Shown piece by piece: positions 8,614 to 16,222 of a stretch of DNA of 40,928 nucleotides. The translations under genes were made by a program, and so were the position numbers. Numbering within the stretch: position 1 is the first letter of the stretch; each line of letters starts with the position of its first letter. Source of the stretch: Coriobacteriia bacterium (GTDB taxonomy: Bacteria > Actinomycetota > Coriobacteriia > Coriobacteriales > Eggerthellaceae); NCBI GenBank assembly GCA_030523425.1, contig JAUNIP010000012.1, positions 1 to 40,928 on the forward strand, written 5' to 3'. The notes under the pieces were generated by a model. The model did not search any database. It was not told where the DNA came from and saw only the letters and a list, made by a program, of their open reading frames with translations.

Positions 8614-9594
8614 ATGACCGGCGAAAACGCCACGATTGCGGCGGACGTGCCGAGCGCTGCGGACGCTCCGCGTGCGCCAGGCGTGCCCTTCTACGACACG
8701 CTGTTTCGCCAGAAGCGCAAGGGCGACAAATGGAAGGTTGTAGACGCGCCGGATCCCGCATTGGAAGGCCCGGTGGCGGACACCCATTGCCACCTGCATA
8801 TGACGCCCGACCCCGCCTTCGCCTTGGCGCGCTGCGCCTGCAACGGGGTGCCTTTTGTAGGCGTGGTCACCGACCCGCCTGAAGACGGCACGGTGGTGTT
8901 TGACCAGTTGGAAGCTTGGAAGCGCCGGGCCGCGGAGCATCTTGCGGCGCTGGGGAGCACGGCGGCGGTGCCTGCGTGTCGCATCACGGTGGGCTGCCAT
9001 CCGCACAACGCCAAGCTGTTCGACACGGCGGCGGAGCGCCAGCTGGAAGCGCTGCTGGAAGACCCGCGCGTCAGTGCGTTGGGCGAAATAGGCTTGGACT
9101 ATCATTACGATTTTTCCCCGCGCGAACAGCAGCGTGCGGTGTTTCGCCGGCAGATTCAGATGGCAAAACAAGCGGGCCTGCCGGTTTCGCTGCACATCCG
9201 CGAAGCGCACGACGAAGCGTTGGCCATTTTGGAAGACGAAGGGTGGCCGCAAGCGGGCACGCTGCTGCATTGCTGCACGCTGGGGCCGCACGACATTTTG
9301 CCGTGGATCCAGGCGGGCTGCTACATTGCCTTCGGCGGCGCGCTCACGTTCAACAATGGCGAAGCGGTGCGCGAAGCGGCAGCGCTGGTGCCGCAGATAA
9401 GGCTGCTCACGGAAACAGACACGCCGTACATGGCGCCGGTGCCCCTGCGCGGCAGCAAGTGTTTGCCCGATTTCGTGGTGTTCACGGCGCAGCGGCTGGC
9501 GGAAGTGCGCTGCTGCGAACCGGGGCCGGCGCGCGCGGCGCTGCTGGAAGCGTGCATAGACAATGCGCGGCGGCTGCTGGATGCGCCGCGCTAG
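8614..9594 (+). CDS. tatD: TatD-family metal-dependent deoxyribonuclease
   Basis: The 326-residue protein is a TIM-barrel hydrolase of the TatD family. Metal-binding residues are visible in order: DTHCHLH (HxH after strand 1), the GEIGLDYHYD block with its Glu, SLHIREAHDEAL, LLHCCTLG, and TETDTPYMAPVPLRG with the last Asp. Family members are magnesium-dependent 3'-5' nucleases linked to DNA repair. An N-terminal extension of about 45 residues precedes the barrel and is rich in Ala and charged residues; a later start is possible, but no better ribosome site is visible. GAAGGGAAG precedes ATG 8614. It sits 35 bases after metG. Confidence 0.93.
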   Translation: MTGENATIAADVPSAADAPRAPGVPFYDTLFRQKRKGDKWKVVDAPDPALEGPVADTHCHLHMTPDPAFALARCACNGVPFVGVVTDPPEDGTVVFDQLEAWKRRAAEHLAALGSTAAVPACRITVGCHPHNAKLFDTAAERQLEALLEDPRVSALGEIGLDYHYDFSPREQQRAVFRRQIQMAKQAGLPVSLHIREAHDEALAILEDEGWPQAGTLLHCCTLGPHDILPWIQAGCYIAFGGALTFNNGEAVREAAALVPQIRLLTETDTPYMAPVPLRGSKCLPDFVVFTAQRLAEVRCCEPGPARAALLEACIDNARRLLDAPR

Positions 9595-9613
9595 GCGAAA
9601 GCTGGGGGATGCT

Positions 9614-10591
9614 ATGAACCGACTGATTATTGCAGGGTCGCCGCGGGTGGTGGGGCGCACGGGCGCGCTGGCCAACCTGCTGTTTGAGACCAATATCGAA
9701 GAATGCCCCGAAGACGAGCTGGCGCTGGTGCCGGTTTCGGAAGTGAACGTGGGCGGCTGTACGGGCTGCGGCTACTGCGAACAATGGGCGGCTGCCGTGC
9801 TGGCAGGTGAAGCGTTGACCCCGGCGCAGGAAGCGCCCGAAGCCGCGGACGCCGCGGACCAGGAAGCTGCCGGCCCCCAGGAATTCGCCCGCTGCGCGCA
9901 GCAGGACGACATGCCCGACGTGTACGAGCTGCTAGATGCCGCCGAAGAGCTGACCATTGTGTCGCCCGTGTATTTCGCGGGCCCGCCGGCGCAGCTGAAG
10001 GCGCTGTTGGATCGCCTGCAACCGTACTACTGCCTGAATGTGGCGGGCGGCGCGGGTGCGGGCATGCCCAAGCGCCCTGCCGTGCTGCACGTGGTGGGCG
10101 AAGGGGGAGACCCGTACGGGTTTGACGCCTTGGTCACCTGCGTGGCGTCGGCCATCGCGTGCGCGGGCTTTCGCCTGGAAACGGTGTATGACTGGGTGGG
10201 AAAGATTGACGCCGAAGGCGAAATCTTAGAAGAGGCCGCCGTGTTCGAGGTGGAAAACGGCGCGGAAGAACCCGCCCAGCCCGCTGAAGTCCAGGACTTC
10301 TCCCAGCCCGAAGCGCCCGCCGCGCGCCCGCAGCTGCGCTTCGACGACCCGCAGGTGCAGCAGCGCGGCAAGGCATCGGCGGAAGCGGGCAAGCGCCCCA
10401 CCAGCAGCGGGAAAACCCAAAAGCGCCAAACCAAGGGCGGCGCGCAGACCAACAATCGCAACAAGCGCAAGGAAAACGCCAACCGCCGCACGGGCACCAA
10501 CAAGGGCCCGCAGGGCGGAGGGGCTGCCGGCAAAGGCGGCAAGGGCGCGGGGCCCAAGAATGCCAAAGCAGGGAAGAACCGTGGCAACTAG
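9614..10591 (+). CDS. NADPH-dependent FMN reductase-like flavoprotein with basic disordered tail
   Basis: Residues 1-210 form a flavodoxin-like fold of the iron-sulfur flavoprotein/FMN-reductase family. The N-terminal GSPRVVGRTGALANLL is the FMN phosphate loop, GGCTGCGYCEQ is a cysteine cluster, DDMPDVYELL and SPVYFAGPPAQLKALLDR are family blocks. An Ala/Glu-rich insert (about 67-95) splits the usual cysteine-rich segment. Residues about 255-325 are low-complexity and strongly basic (K, R, G, N, T), a tail not normal for this family and possibly nucleic-acid binding. ATG 9614 is chosen because GGGGGAT lies just upstream; an earlier in-frame start would overlap tatD. Its 3' end overlaps rsmA. 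Confidence 0.82.
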   Translation: MNRLIIAGSPRVVGRTGALANLLFETNIEECPEDELALVPVSEVNVGGCTGCGYCEQWAAAVLAGEALTPAQEAPEAADAADQEAAGPQEFARCAQQDDMPDVYELLDAAEELTIVSPVYFAGPPAQLKALLDRLQPYYCLNVAGGAGAGMPKRPAVLHVVGEGGDPYGFDALVTCVASAIACAGFRLETVYDWVGKIDAEGEILEEAAVFEVENGAEEPAQPAEVQDFSQPEAPAARPQLRFDDPQVQQRGKASAEAGKRPTSSGKTQKRQTKGGAQTNNRNKRKENANRRTGTNKGPQGGGAAGKGGKGAGPKNAKAGKNRGN

Positions 10592-11486
10592 CGGGCTTCC
10601 CTTCGACGACGGCACCAAGCTTTCGCCGCTTTCCGCCCCCAGCGTAACGCGGGCGGTGCTGGAAGCGCACGGGCTTGCCACCAAGCATTCCTTGGGGCAA
10701 AACTTCCTGGTCAACGATGCCATCCTGCAAAAGATTGTGGACTTGGCGCAGCTAGACGCCGCTGACAGCGTGTTGGAAGTAGGCCCCGGCATCGGCACGC
10801 TCACCATCGCGCTGCTGAAAACGGCCGGGCGCGTGGCCAGCGTGGAACGCGACCCCGACCTGCCCCCAGTGTTGGCGCAAACGTGCGCCCCGTGGGCCAA
10901 CACGTTCACGCTGTTGGAAAAGGATGCCCTTGACCTGCAGCTTTCCGACCTGGACGCTACTGCGTTGCCCACGAAGCTGGTGGCGAACCTGCCGTATGCC
11001 GTGGCCGCCACGGTGGTGTTGGACTACTTCGAGCGCTTCGCCAACCTGCAAAGCGCCACAGTTATGGTGCAAAAGGAAGTGGCGGACCGCATGTGTGCGC
11101 AGGTGGGCACGAAGAATTACGGCGCCTACACCGTGAAGCTGCGCCTGTATGCCCAGCCTGCGGGGCGCTTCCCGGTAAGCCCCAACAACTTCTTCCCCCC
11201 GCCGCGCGTGGATTCCGCGGTGCTGCGCTTGGACCGTTACCACCCCTGCGACGCAAACGGCCAGCCGTTAACCTTACAGGAAGTGAAAGCGGCCGCCACC
11301 ATGGCAGAAGCCGCCTTCGCCAGCCGCCGCAAAACCATTGCTAATTCCTGCAAAACCTACTTTGCCACCAGGCAAGACGTTGATGTTGCAGCCCTTTTGA
11401 ACGCTGCGGGTATTGACCCCAAGCGCCGCGGCGAAACCCTAAGCCTGCAGGAATTCATTGCCTTGGGCAAAGCATTTTTGCGCTAG
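10581..11486 (+). CDS. rsmA: 16S rRNA dimethyladenosine transferase RsmA/KsgA
   Basis: RsmA dimethylates two adjacent adenosines near the 3' end of 16S rRNA with SAM. Family motifs are present: HSLGQNFLVND, the SAM loop VLEVGPGIGTLT, and the catalytic NLPYAVAA (NLPY). The C-terminal small domain has FPPPRVDSAVLRL and FASRRKTIANS. From GTG 10581, preceded by AGGGA, the protein has 301 residues. An in-frame ATG at 10560 would add seven residues but lacks a good ribosome site. The start lies inside the end of the flavoprotein gene (11-base overlap), so coupling is likely. The gene ends 32 bases before the SRP RNA promoter's -10 box. Confidence 0.95.
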   Translation: MATSGLPFDDGTKLSPLSAPSVTRAVLEAHGLATKHSLGQNFLVNDAILQKIVDLAQLDAADSVLEVGPGIGTLTIALLKTAGRVASVERDPDLPPVLAQTCAPWANTFTLLEKDALDLQLSDLDATALPTKLVANLPYAVAATVVLDYFERFANLQSATVMVQKEVADRMCAQVGTKNYGAYTVKLRLYAQPAGRFPVSPNNFFPPPRVDSAVLRLDRYHPCDANGQPLTLQEVKAAATMAEAAFASRRKTIANSCKTYFATRQDVDVAALLNAAGIDPKRRGETLSLQEFIALGKAFLR

Positions 11487-11494
11487 CTTGGGCT

Positions 11495-11523
11495 TTGCCT
11501 TGCGCGGCCCTTTGCCCTATACT
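11495..11523 (+). promoter_or_regulatory. Promoter of the SRP RNA gene
   Basis: TTGCCT (11495-11500) and TATACT (11518-11523) are separated by 17 bp and lie just upstream of the RNA. The predicted transcription start falls near 11530. Confidence 0.65.
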
Positions 11524-11538
11524 GTGGGGGTTCATGTG

Positions 11539-11649
11539 CCAGTATCGCAGATGGGCTGGGGCGGTGACATGGTTCGAACCTGGTCAGGTCCGGGAGGAAG
11601 CAGCCATAAGGACCCTCTGACGCGCGCCCCCGCCTTTCTGCGATACTGT
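11539..11649 (+). ncRNA. ffs: Signal recognition particle RNA, small bacterial type
   Basis: The core contains the near-invariant domain IV of SRP RNA: GGTCAGGTCCGGGAGGAA followed by GCAGCC, which with flanking bases forms the Ffh-binding hairpin and its GGAA tetraloop-like apex. The ends close in a perfect 12-bp helix: CAGTATCGCAGA at 11540 pairs with TCTGCGATACTG ending 11648. The size (about 110 nt) fits the 4.5S-like form without an Alu domain. Position just ahead of dnaX-ybaB-recR is the classic Gram-positive arrangement. Exact ends are inferred from the helix. Confidence 0.93.
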
Positions 11650-11733
11650 TGCGTTTGGGCCCTTTTCACGCGGCGCTTGCAGTATCATGGTTCAACACGT
11701 GCAAAATCAGTCAACGGAAGCAGGCGGCCCTTT

Positions 11734-13773
11734 ATGGCAGAAGCCCTTTACAGGAAATACCGACCGCAAGTGTTTGCCGACGTGGTGGGTCAAGACCACA
11801 TCGAACAAACGCTGAAAAACGCTATTGAGCAGGACAAAGTAAGCCACGCGTATCTGTTTTGCGGACCGCGTGGCACGGGTAAGACCACCACGGCGCGCCT
11901 GTTGGCCAAAGCGCTGCTGTGCGAACACGGCCCCACTTCGGCCCCCGACGGAACCTGCGAAGACTGCCGGATGATAGCCCGCGGCGAACACCCCGACGTG
12001 TATGAATTAGACGCCGCCAGCCGCACCGGCGTGGACAATGTGCGCGAAGAGATCATCAACCGCGTGATGTTTGCGCCCACCCGTGGGTCGTACAAGATCT
12101 ACATCATCGACGAAGTGCACATGCTGTCTACGGCGGCATTCAACGCGCTGCTTAAAACCTTGGAGGAACCCCCCAGCCACGTGGTGTTCATGCTGTGCAC
12201 CACCGACCCGCAAAAGGTGCCGGAAACCATCCATTCGCGCTGCCAGCGTTTCGATTTCCGCCGCATTTCTTCGGAGTTCATGGTGGCCCGTTTGGGCGCC
12301 ATCTGCGAAGCGGAAGGCGTGGCCTTCGACGGCGCGGCGCTAGAGCTGATAGCGCACAGGGCCGAAGGCGGCATGCGCAATGCGTTGACCGCCCTTGAAC
12401 AGGTGATATCGTTTGGCAACGGTGTGGTTAGCATGGCCGCCGCCGAAGACGTGCTGGGGTCGCTGGATTCCAGCGACTTGTCTGAAATTGTGGCACTTAT
12501 TGGCACGCGGGATGTGGCGGGCTGTTTTGCCTGGGTGGCAAACTATGTGGAAACGGGTTCTGACCTGGCGCAATTCACGCGCGATTTGGCAGAGCACACG
12601 CGCAACCTGTATGTGATGAGCCTGACGGGTTCCGATGCGCCGTTGGATGTGAACGATGCCTTGCGTGCTCAGATGGCTGAACAGCTGCAGTGGTTTGGTC
12701 CCGACCGCCTTGCGCGCATGATGGGCGTGCTGGGGGATTTGACGGTGGAGCTGAAGACGTCCACCAACCCGCGGCTTTCGTTCGAAATTGCCTGCACCCG
12801 CCTGGTGCGCCCCGATTCCGACTTGACGCTAGAAGGTTTGGCGGAGCGCATAGAAGCGCTGGAAAGCGGCTATTCCGCCGTGGCGCACGTGAGCGCCGGC
12901 GCGGCTGCGGCGCGGCCTCAGCCCGCCGCGCAGCCTGCGGTTGCGGCCCAGCCCCAGCGCGAAGCGCAGCCCGCGGTTGCGGTCCAGCCGCAGCCTTCGC
13001 AGCAGGCAGAACCTGTTCGCACCACGGGCGTGATTGCCACCACGGCCGAACCTGAACCCGAGCCTGTTGCCCACCTGGGTAATGCGCAAAGCTTGTTGGA
13101 AAATCCCGCTTCGCTGCAGCGTGCGTGGGCCTCGGCCATGAGCCTGCTGAAGCGCGACAAGCCGGCATACGCCGTGCTGCTGATGAACGCGAAGGCGGAA
13201 TACGATCCGGCGAAGAAAACCCTGTTGGTGCAGTTTGCCAAGGACAGCGCCTTCGCCTACAAAGCCGTGCAGAAGCCTGAAGTCAGCGAAGACCTTGACC
13301 AGGTGCTTCAGCGAACCTTCGGCGAACACGTGCCGTTTTCTTACGTGCAGGTTTCCGATGCGCAGCAAGACGTTGCTGCCCAGCCTGTTGCCGCTGCGCC
13401 CCGTGAAACCCAGTCGCAAAGCCAGCCGCAGCAGGCAGCAACGCCCCAGCGCACGCCCCAGCCCGCGGCTGCCCAGCCCCAGCCTGCTGCTGCTCAACCT
13501 GTGCCCGCCGAACTCCAGCGTAGTAGCGCGGCGCCGGCGCCATCCCAGCCTGAACCTTTCTACGAAGAGGTGCCGCTAGACGCCTACGATTCCTATGCGC
13601 CTGCGCCTGCGCCTGCGGCTGCAGCGGAGTCCCGGCCCGCACCCGCATCTGCGGCGGAGCCCCAGCCCCAGCCCGCTGCCGCGCCCGCCCCGGCGCCTGC
13701 CAATGAAAGCCCCGAAAAGATGGCAGACATGCTGTCCGAAGTGTTCGGCGCCCCCGTACGATTCAACGAATAG
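11734..13773 (+). CDS. dnaX: DNA polymerase III gamma/tau subunit
   Basis: The 679-residue clamp-loader ATPase has an AAA+ module with Walker A GPRGTGKTTTA (44-54), Walker B IIDEVHML (124-131) and TLEEPPSHVVF. A zinc module follows Walker A, but only C63, C75 and C78 of the usual four cysteines are present; the position of the fourth holds Asp (D72). Residues about 390-480 continue the collar/domain III. The C-terminal third is Ala/Pro/Gln-rich with embedded conserved blocks (NPASLQRAWASAMSLLKRDK, tau-like) and ends at a short conserved MADMLSEVFGAPVRF. ATG 11734 starts the conserved MAEALYRKYRP; the frame extends upstream through the SRP RNA, which is not coding. No slippery A-run of the E. 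coli frameshift type was noticed. Confidence 0.96.
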   Translation: MAEALYRKYRPQVFADVVGQDHIEQTLKNAIEQDKVSHAYLFCGPRGTGKTTTARLLAKALLCEHGPTSAPDGTCEDCRMIARGEHPDVYELDAASRTGVDNVREEIINRVMFAPTRGSYKIYIIDEVHMLSTAAFNALLKTLEEPPSHVVFMLCTTDPQKVPETIHSRCQRFDFRRISSEFMVARLGAICEAEGVAFDGAALELIAHRAEGGMRNALTALEQVISFGNGVVSMAAAEDVLGSLDSSDLSEIVALIGTRDVAGCFAWVANYVETGSDLAQFTRDLAEHTRNLYVMSLTGSDAPLDVNDALRAQMAEQLQWFGPDRLARMMGVLGDLTVELKTSTNPRLSFEIACTRLVRPDSDLTLEGLAERIEALESGYSAVAHVSAGAAAARPQPAAQPAVAAQPQREAQPAVAVQPQPSQQAEPVRTTGVIATTAEPEPEPVAHLGNAQSLLENPASLQRAWASAMSLLKRDKPAYAVLLMNAKAEYDPAKKTLLVQFAKDSAFAYKAVQKPEVSEDLDQVLQRTFGEHVPFSYVQVSDAQQDVAAQPVAAAPRETQSQSQPQQAATPQRTPQPAAAQPQPAAAQPVPAELQRSSAAPAPSQPEPFYEEVPLDAYDSYAPAPAPAAAAESRPAPASAAEPQPQPAAAPAPAPANESPEKMADMLSEVFGAPVRFNE

Positions 13774-13799
13774 CCCCGGCATTCAGTAAGGAGAAACCC

Positions 13800-14105
13800 A
13801 TGGACATGAAAAAAATGATGAAGCAGGCCCAGCGCATGCAGCGCGACCTGCAGGCCGCCCAAGACGAAGTGAAGAACATGGAGTTCGAAGCCACGTCGGG
13901 CGGCGGCATGGTGACGGCGAAGGTCACCGGTGACAACGAAGTGAAGGAAATCATCATCAACCCTGAAGCGGTTGACCCCGAAGACGTGGAAATGCTGCAG
14001 GACATGATCGTGGCAGCCGTCAACGAAGCGCTGCGCACGGCTGGCGAAACCGCCGCTGCCCGCATGAACGCCGTGACCGGCGGCATGGGCATCCCGGGCT
14101 TCTAG
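13800..14105 (+). CDS. YbaB/EbfC nucleoid-associated protein
   Basis: This 101-residue DNA-binding protein of the YbaB/EbfC family dimerises and coats DNA. The N-terminal helix (MDMKKMMKQAQRMQRDLQAAQDEV), the GGGMVTAKVTGDNEV strand pair and the INPEAVDPEDVEMLQDMI helix match the family throughout, as does the length. TAAGGAGAAACCC gives a strong ribosome site. It is 26 bases after dnaX and 1 base before recR, the standard gene order. Confidence 0.95.
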   Translation: MDMKKMMKQAQRMQRDLQAAQDEVKNMEFEATSGGGMVTAKVTGDNEVKEIIINPEAVDPEDVEMLQDMIVAAVNEALRTAGETAAARMNAVTGGMGIPGF

Positions 14106-14106
14106 G

Positions 14107-14703
14107 ATGATTGCCGCCCCGGCCATACAAAACCTGTTAGAGCAGCTGGAACGCCTGCCCGGCGTGGGTCCGAAGTCGGCCCAGCGCATGGCGTATTGGC
14201 TGCTGAACACCGACCGAGACACCGCCCTGAACTTGGCTTCCGCTATAGTGGAAGTGAAGGAGACGGTGCATTTCTGCAGCCGGTGTTTCAATTACGCGCA
14301 GGAAGACGTGTGCGAAATTTGCGGCAATACCGCCCGTGACCAGGGCATACTCTGCGTAGTCAGCGAACCGCGCGACATTCCTCCCATAGAGCGCACCGCC
14401 GTGTTCGACGGCGTTTACCACGTACTAGGCGGCGCCCTTTCGCCCATGGAAGGCATTGGCCCCGACGACTTGCATGTGGCAGAACTGCTGCGCCGCCTTT
14501 CCAGTGAAACCGTGCGTGAAGTGGTGTTGGCCACCAATCCCAACGTGGAAGGCGAAACCACGGCGGCTTACCTGGCGCGTCTGATAAAGCCCTTGGGCAT
14601 TACCGTTACGCGCTTGGCCAGCGGCCTGCCCGTGGGGGGCGACTTGGAATTCGCCGACGAGGTGACCTTAGGCCGCGCGCTGGAGGCTCGCTTGCAGCTG
14701 TAG
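14107..14703 (+). CDS. recR: Recombination mediator RecR
   Basis: The 198-residue protein works with RecO/RecF in loading RecA at gaps. Domains in order: an N-terminal helix-hairpin-helix (LERLPGVGPKSAQRMAY, 15-30), a zinc finger with C57, C60, C69 and C72, and a Toprim domain (CVVSEPRDIPPIERT to GIGPDDL, about 83-150). The final part has the conserved NPNVEGETTAAYLARL and ASGLPVGGDLEFADEVTLGRAL blocks. The ATG follows the ybaB stop by one base, so reinitiation is likely. No terminator is evident directly after it; the next element is a separate small RNA promoter. Confidence 0.96.
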   Translation: MIAAPAIQNLLEQLERLPGVGPKSAQRMAYWLLNTDRDTALNLASAIVEVKETVHFCSRCFNYAQEDVCEICGNTARDQGILCVVSEPRDIPPIERTAVFDGVYHVLGGALSPMEGIGPDDLHVAELLRRLSSETVREVVLATNPNVEGETTAAYLARLIKPLGITVTRLASGLPVGGDLEFADEVTLGRALEARLQL

Positions 14704-14757
14704 CGCGCGGCGGGAATTCCTGCGCATGACCTGCAATTATTTTCAAGAAAGAATGGA

Positions 14758-14786
14758 TTGTCAGCTGTTTTGGCAACCAGTATAGT
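14758..14786 (+). promoter_or_regulatory. Strong promoter of an unidentified small RNA
   Basis: TTGTCA (14758-14763) and TATAGT (14781-14786) are separated by exactly 17 bp, one of the best promoter matches in the window. The predicted transcription start is near 14793. No coding gene follows on this strand. Confidence 0.7.
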
Positions 14787-14792
14787 AAGCGC

Positions 14793-14904
14793 GGCATGTA
14801 ACGCTCCTTGGGAAAACCCGGAGTCCGTTTGGAGGGAGCGGACTTCGCCGGCCCCCAAGGCGGCACCATCGGCTCGCAGGCTAACAAAGCTGCGAGCCTT
14901 TTTT
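14793..14904 (+). ncRNA. Candidate structured small RNA, about 112 nt, unknown family
   Basis: The transcript runs from a strong promoter to a strong terminator in a gap between convergent genes. Four hairpins are visible. The first pairs CTCC (14804-14807) with GGAG (14820-14823) around GGG-AAAA-CCC. The second is GTCCG/CGGAC (14823-14843), with loop TTTGGAGGGAG. The third is CGCC/GGCG (14846-14862), with loop GGCCCCCAA. The fourth is the terminator. TTGGAGGG of loop 2 can pair with CCCCCAA of loop 3 (seven pairs with one bulged A), suggesting a kissing interaction, or an SD-like loop masked by a C-rich one. It does not look like 6S, tmRNA, RNase P or a riboswitch class I know, and no gene follows it in sense. 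Confidence 0.6.
14871..14904 (+). terminator. Rho-independent terminator of the small RNA
   Basis: GGCTCGCAG (14871-14879) pairs with CTGCGAGCC (14890-14898), followed by six T. It lacks a T-run in the other direction, so it serves only the plus strand. Confidence 0.85.
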
Positions 14905-14922
14905 GCGTGTGCACCCTCCCGC

Positions 14923-16104
14923 TTAGTTGCCCTCCCGCAGTTTGCGGGCGGCTTCTTCGCGTTGTTTGCACAGGTCGGCCCAGTGGGGCACGCCTTCCAT
15001 GGCAGTTACGGTTTGGGCCAGCACTTCGGGGATGTTGATGCTTTGCGGGCAGGCGGCGGCGCAGGCCCCGCAGGCCAAGCAATCCTGCGGGCGCTTGCCT
15101 TCTCCCAGCGCGTCTATGGTCATGCCGGCGTTAAACGACGGCGCCACGCGCACTTCGTTGGCAATGTTCATGAGCAGGGGAATGTCTAGCCCTAAGGGGC
15201 AGCTGTCGCAGCAGTAGCGGCAGGCTGTGCACGGCACGCCGTTTTTCATGCTTTCAGCCACCTGGTACAGCAGCGCATCTTCGGCGGCGGAAAGTGGCGC
15301 CTCTGCTTCGAACGTGGCGCAATTTTCCTCTACCTGCGCCATGTTCGACATGCCGGAAAGCACCACGGTCACGGGTTTGTCAATCTGCCAGCGCAAGGCC
15401 CAGTCGGCGGCGGTGCGCCCGGGGGCTGCGGCTTCTAACAGCGTGGTGGCTTCTTCGCTTAGCGCGGCAAGCTTCCCGCCGCGCACGGGCTCCATCACCC
15501 ACACGGGAATGTTGTAGTCCTGCAAAAGGGCAATCTTTTCCTGCGCCTGCTGCACCGACCAATCCAGGTAGTTCATCTGAATCTGGCAGAATTCCATGTG
15601 CTGGCCCGCTTCCTGCAAAAACTGCTGCAGGCAGTCCATATGCGCATGCGTGGAAAAGCCCAAATGCTTGATGCGCCCGGCCTTTTTTTGCTCCAAGAAG
15701 TAGGGGATGATGCCCCACCGCGGGTCAAGGTAGGTGTCCAAGCTGTTTTCGTACACGTTGTGCAGCAGGTAGAAGTCGAAATAGTCCACTTCGCACTTGC
15801 GCAGCTGCTCTTCGAACACGTCGGCCGGGTCGTATGTTGTGGCAATCTGGTGCCCCGGGTATTTCGTAGCCAAGTAGTAGCTTTCGCGGGGAAGCTGCTT
15901 CAACGCGCGCCCTAGCACTATTTCGCTTAGGCCCCCGTGGTAGGGATAAGCCGTGTCGAAGTAGTTCACGCCGTGTTCGGCGGCGTATGCCACCATGCGA
16001 AACACCTGCTGCTCGTCTATGGCGCCATCTTCCAGCAGGGGCAGGCGCATGGCCCCAAAGCCCAACAGCGAAAGCTGCTTTTCCTGAAACGAACGATAAA
16101 TCAT
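14923..16104 (-). CDS. Aldo/keto reductase with C-terminal ferredoxin domain
   Basis: The 393-residue protein has an AKR TIM barrel (1-285) followed by a dicluster ferredoxin-like tail. In the barrel, GFGAMRLP starts strand 1, YFDTAYPYHGG holds the catalytic Asp/Tyr pair, YLATKYPG the Lys, and YFDFYLLHNV the active-site His. The tail has CTACRYCCDSCPLGLDIP and CLACGACAAACPQSINIP, a partly divergent pair of Fe-S motifs. The family is common in anaerobes; substrates are mostly unknown and electrons may pass through the clusters. ATG 16104 is preceded by GGAGGG; the open frame extends 20 codons further without support. It is divergent from mobBA. Confidence 0.9.
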   Translation of the reverse strand: MIYRSFQEKQLSLLGFGAMRLPLLEDGAIDEQQVFRMVAYAAEHGVNYFDTAYPYHGGLSEIVLGRALKQLPRESYYLATKYPGHQIATTYDPADVFEEQLRKCEVDYFDFYLLHNVYENSLDTYLDPRWGIIPYFLEQKKAGRIKHLGFSTHAHMDCLQQFLQEAGQHMEFCQIQMNYLDWSVQQAQEKIALLQDYNIPVWVMEPVRGGKLAALSEEATTLLEAAAPGRTAADWALRWQIDKPVTVVLSGMSNMAQVEENCATFEAEAPLSAAEDALLYQVAESMKNGVPCTACRYCCDSCPLGLDIPLLMNIANEVRVAPSFNAGMTIDALGEGKRPQDCLACGACAAACPQSINIPEVLAQTVTAMEGVPHWADLCKQREEAARKLREGN

Positions 16105-16167
16105 GGAACCCTCCGTGTTCGTAGCGTATGCGGTTGCCCAAGACAACAATTCGCATTCCACCACACC

Positions 16168-16192
16168 ACTATAGCACCCGCGATGCTATACT
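16168..16192. promoter_or_regulatory. Divergent extended -10 promoters in an inverted repeat
   Basis: On the minus strand TGCTATAGT (16176-16168) and on the plus strand TGCTATACT (16184-16192) are both extended -10 boxes. They form an inverted repeat (TATAGCA/TGCTATA, 7-bp spacer). The first serves the aldo/keto reductase, the second mobBA. Confidence 0.5.
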
Positions 16193-16222
16193 TTTTCGCT
16201 ACGACAGATGGAGAGAAATTTT

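Noticed and set aside
11458-11733. 92-codon extension of DnaX
   Set aside because: It would translate the SRP RNA gene; ATG 11734 begins the conserved DnaX N-terminus.
14758-15189. Small proteins read from the small RNA region
   Set aside because: No ribosome site at the starts, they run through the terminator and antisense to the aldo/keto reductase, and composition is shadow-like.
16144-16164. Upstream start for the aldo/keto reductase at 16164
   Set aside because: The extension has no ribosome site and crosses the gene's own promoter region; ATG 16104 has GGAGGG and matches the family N-terminus.
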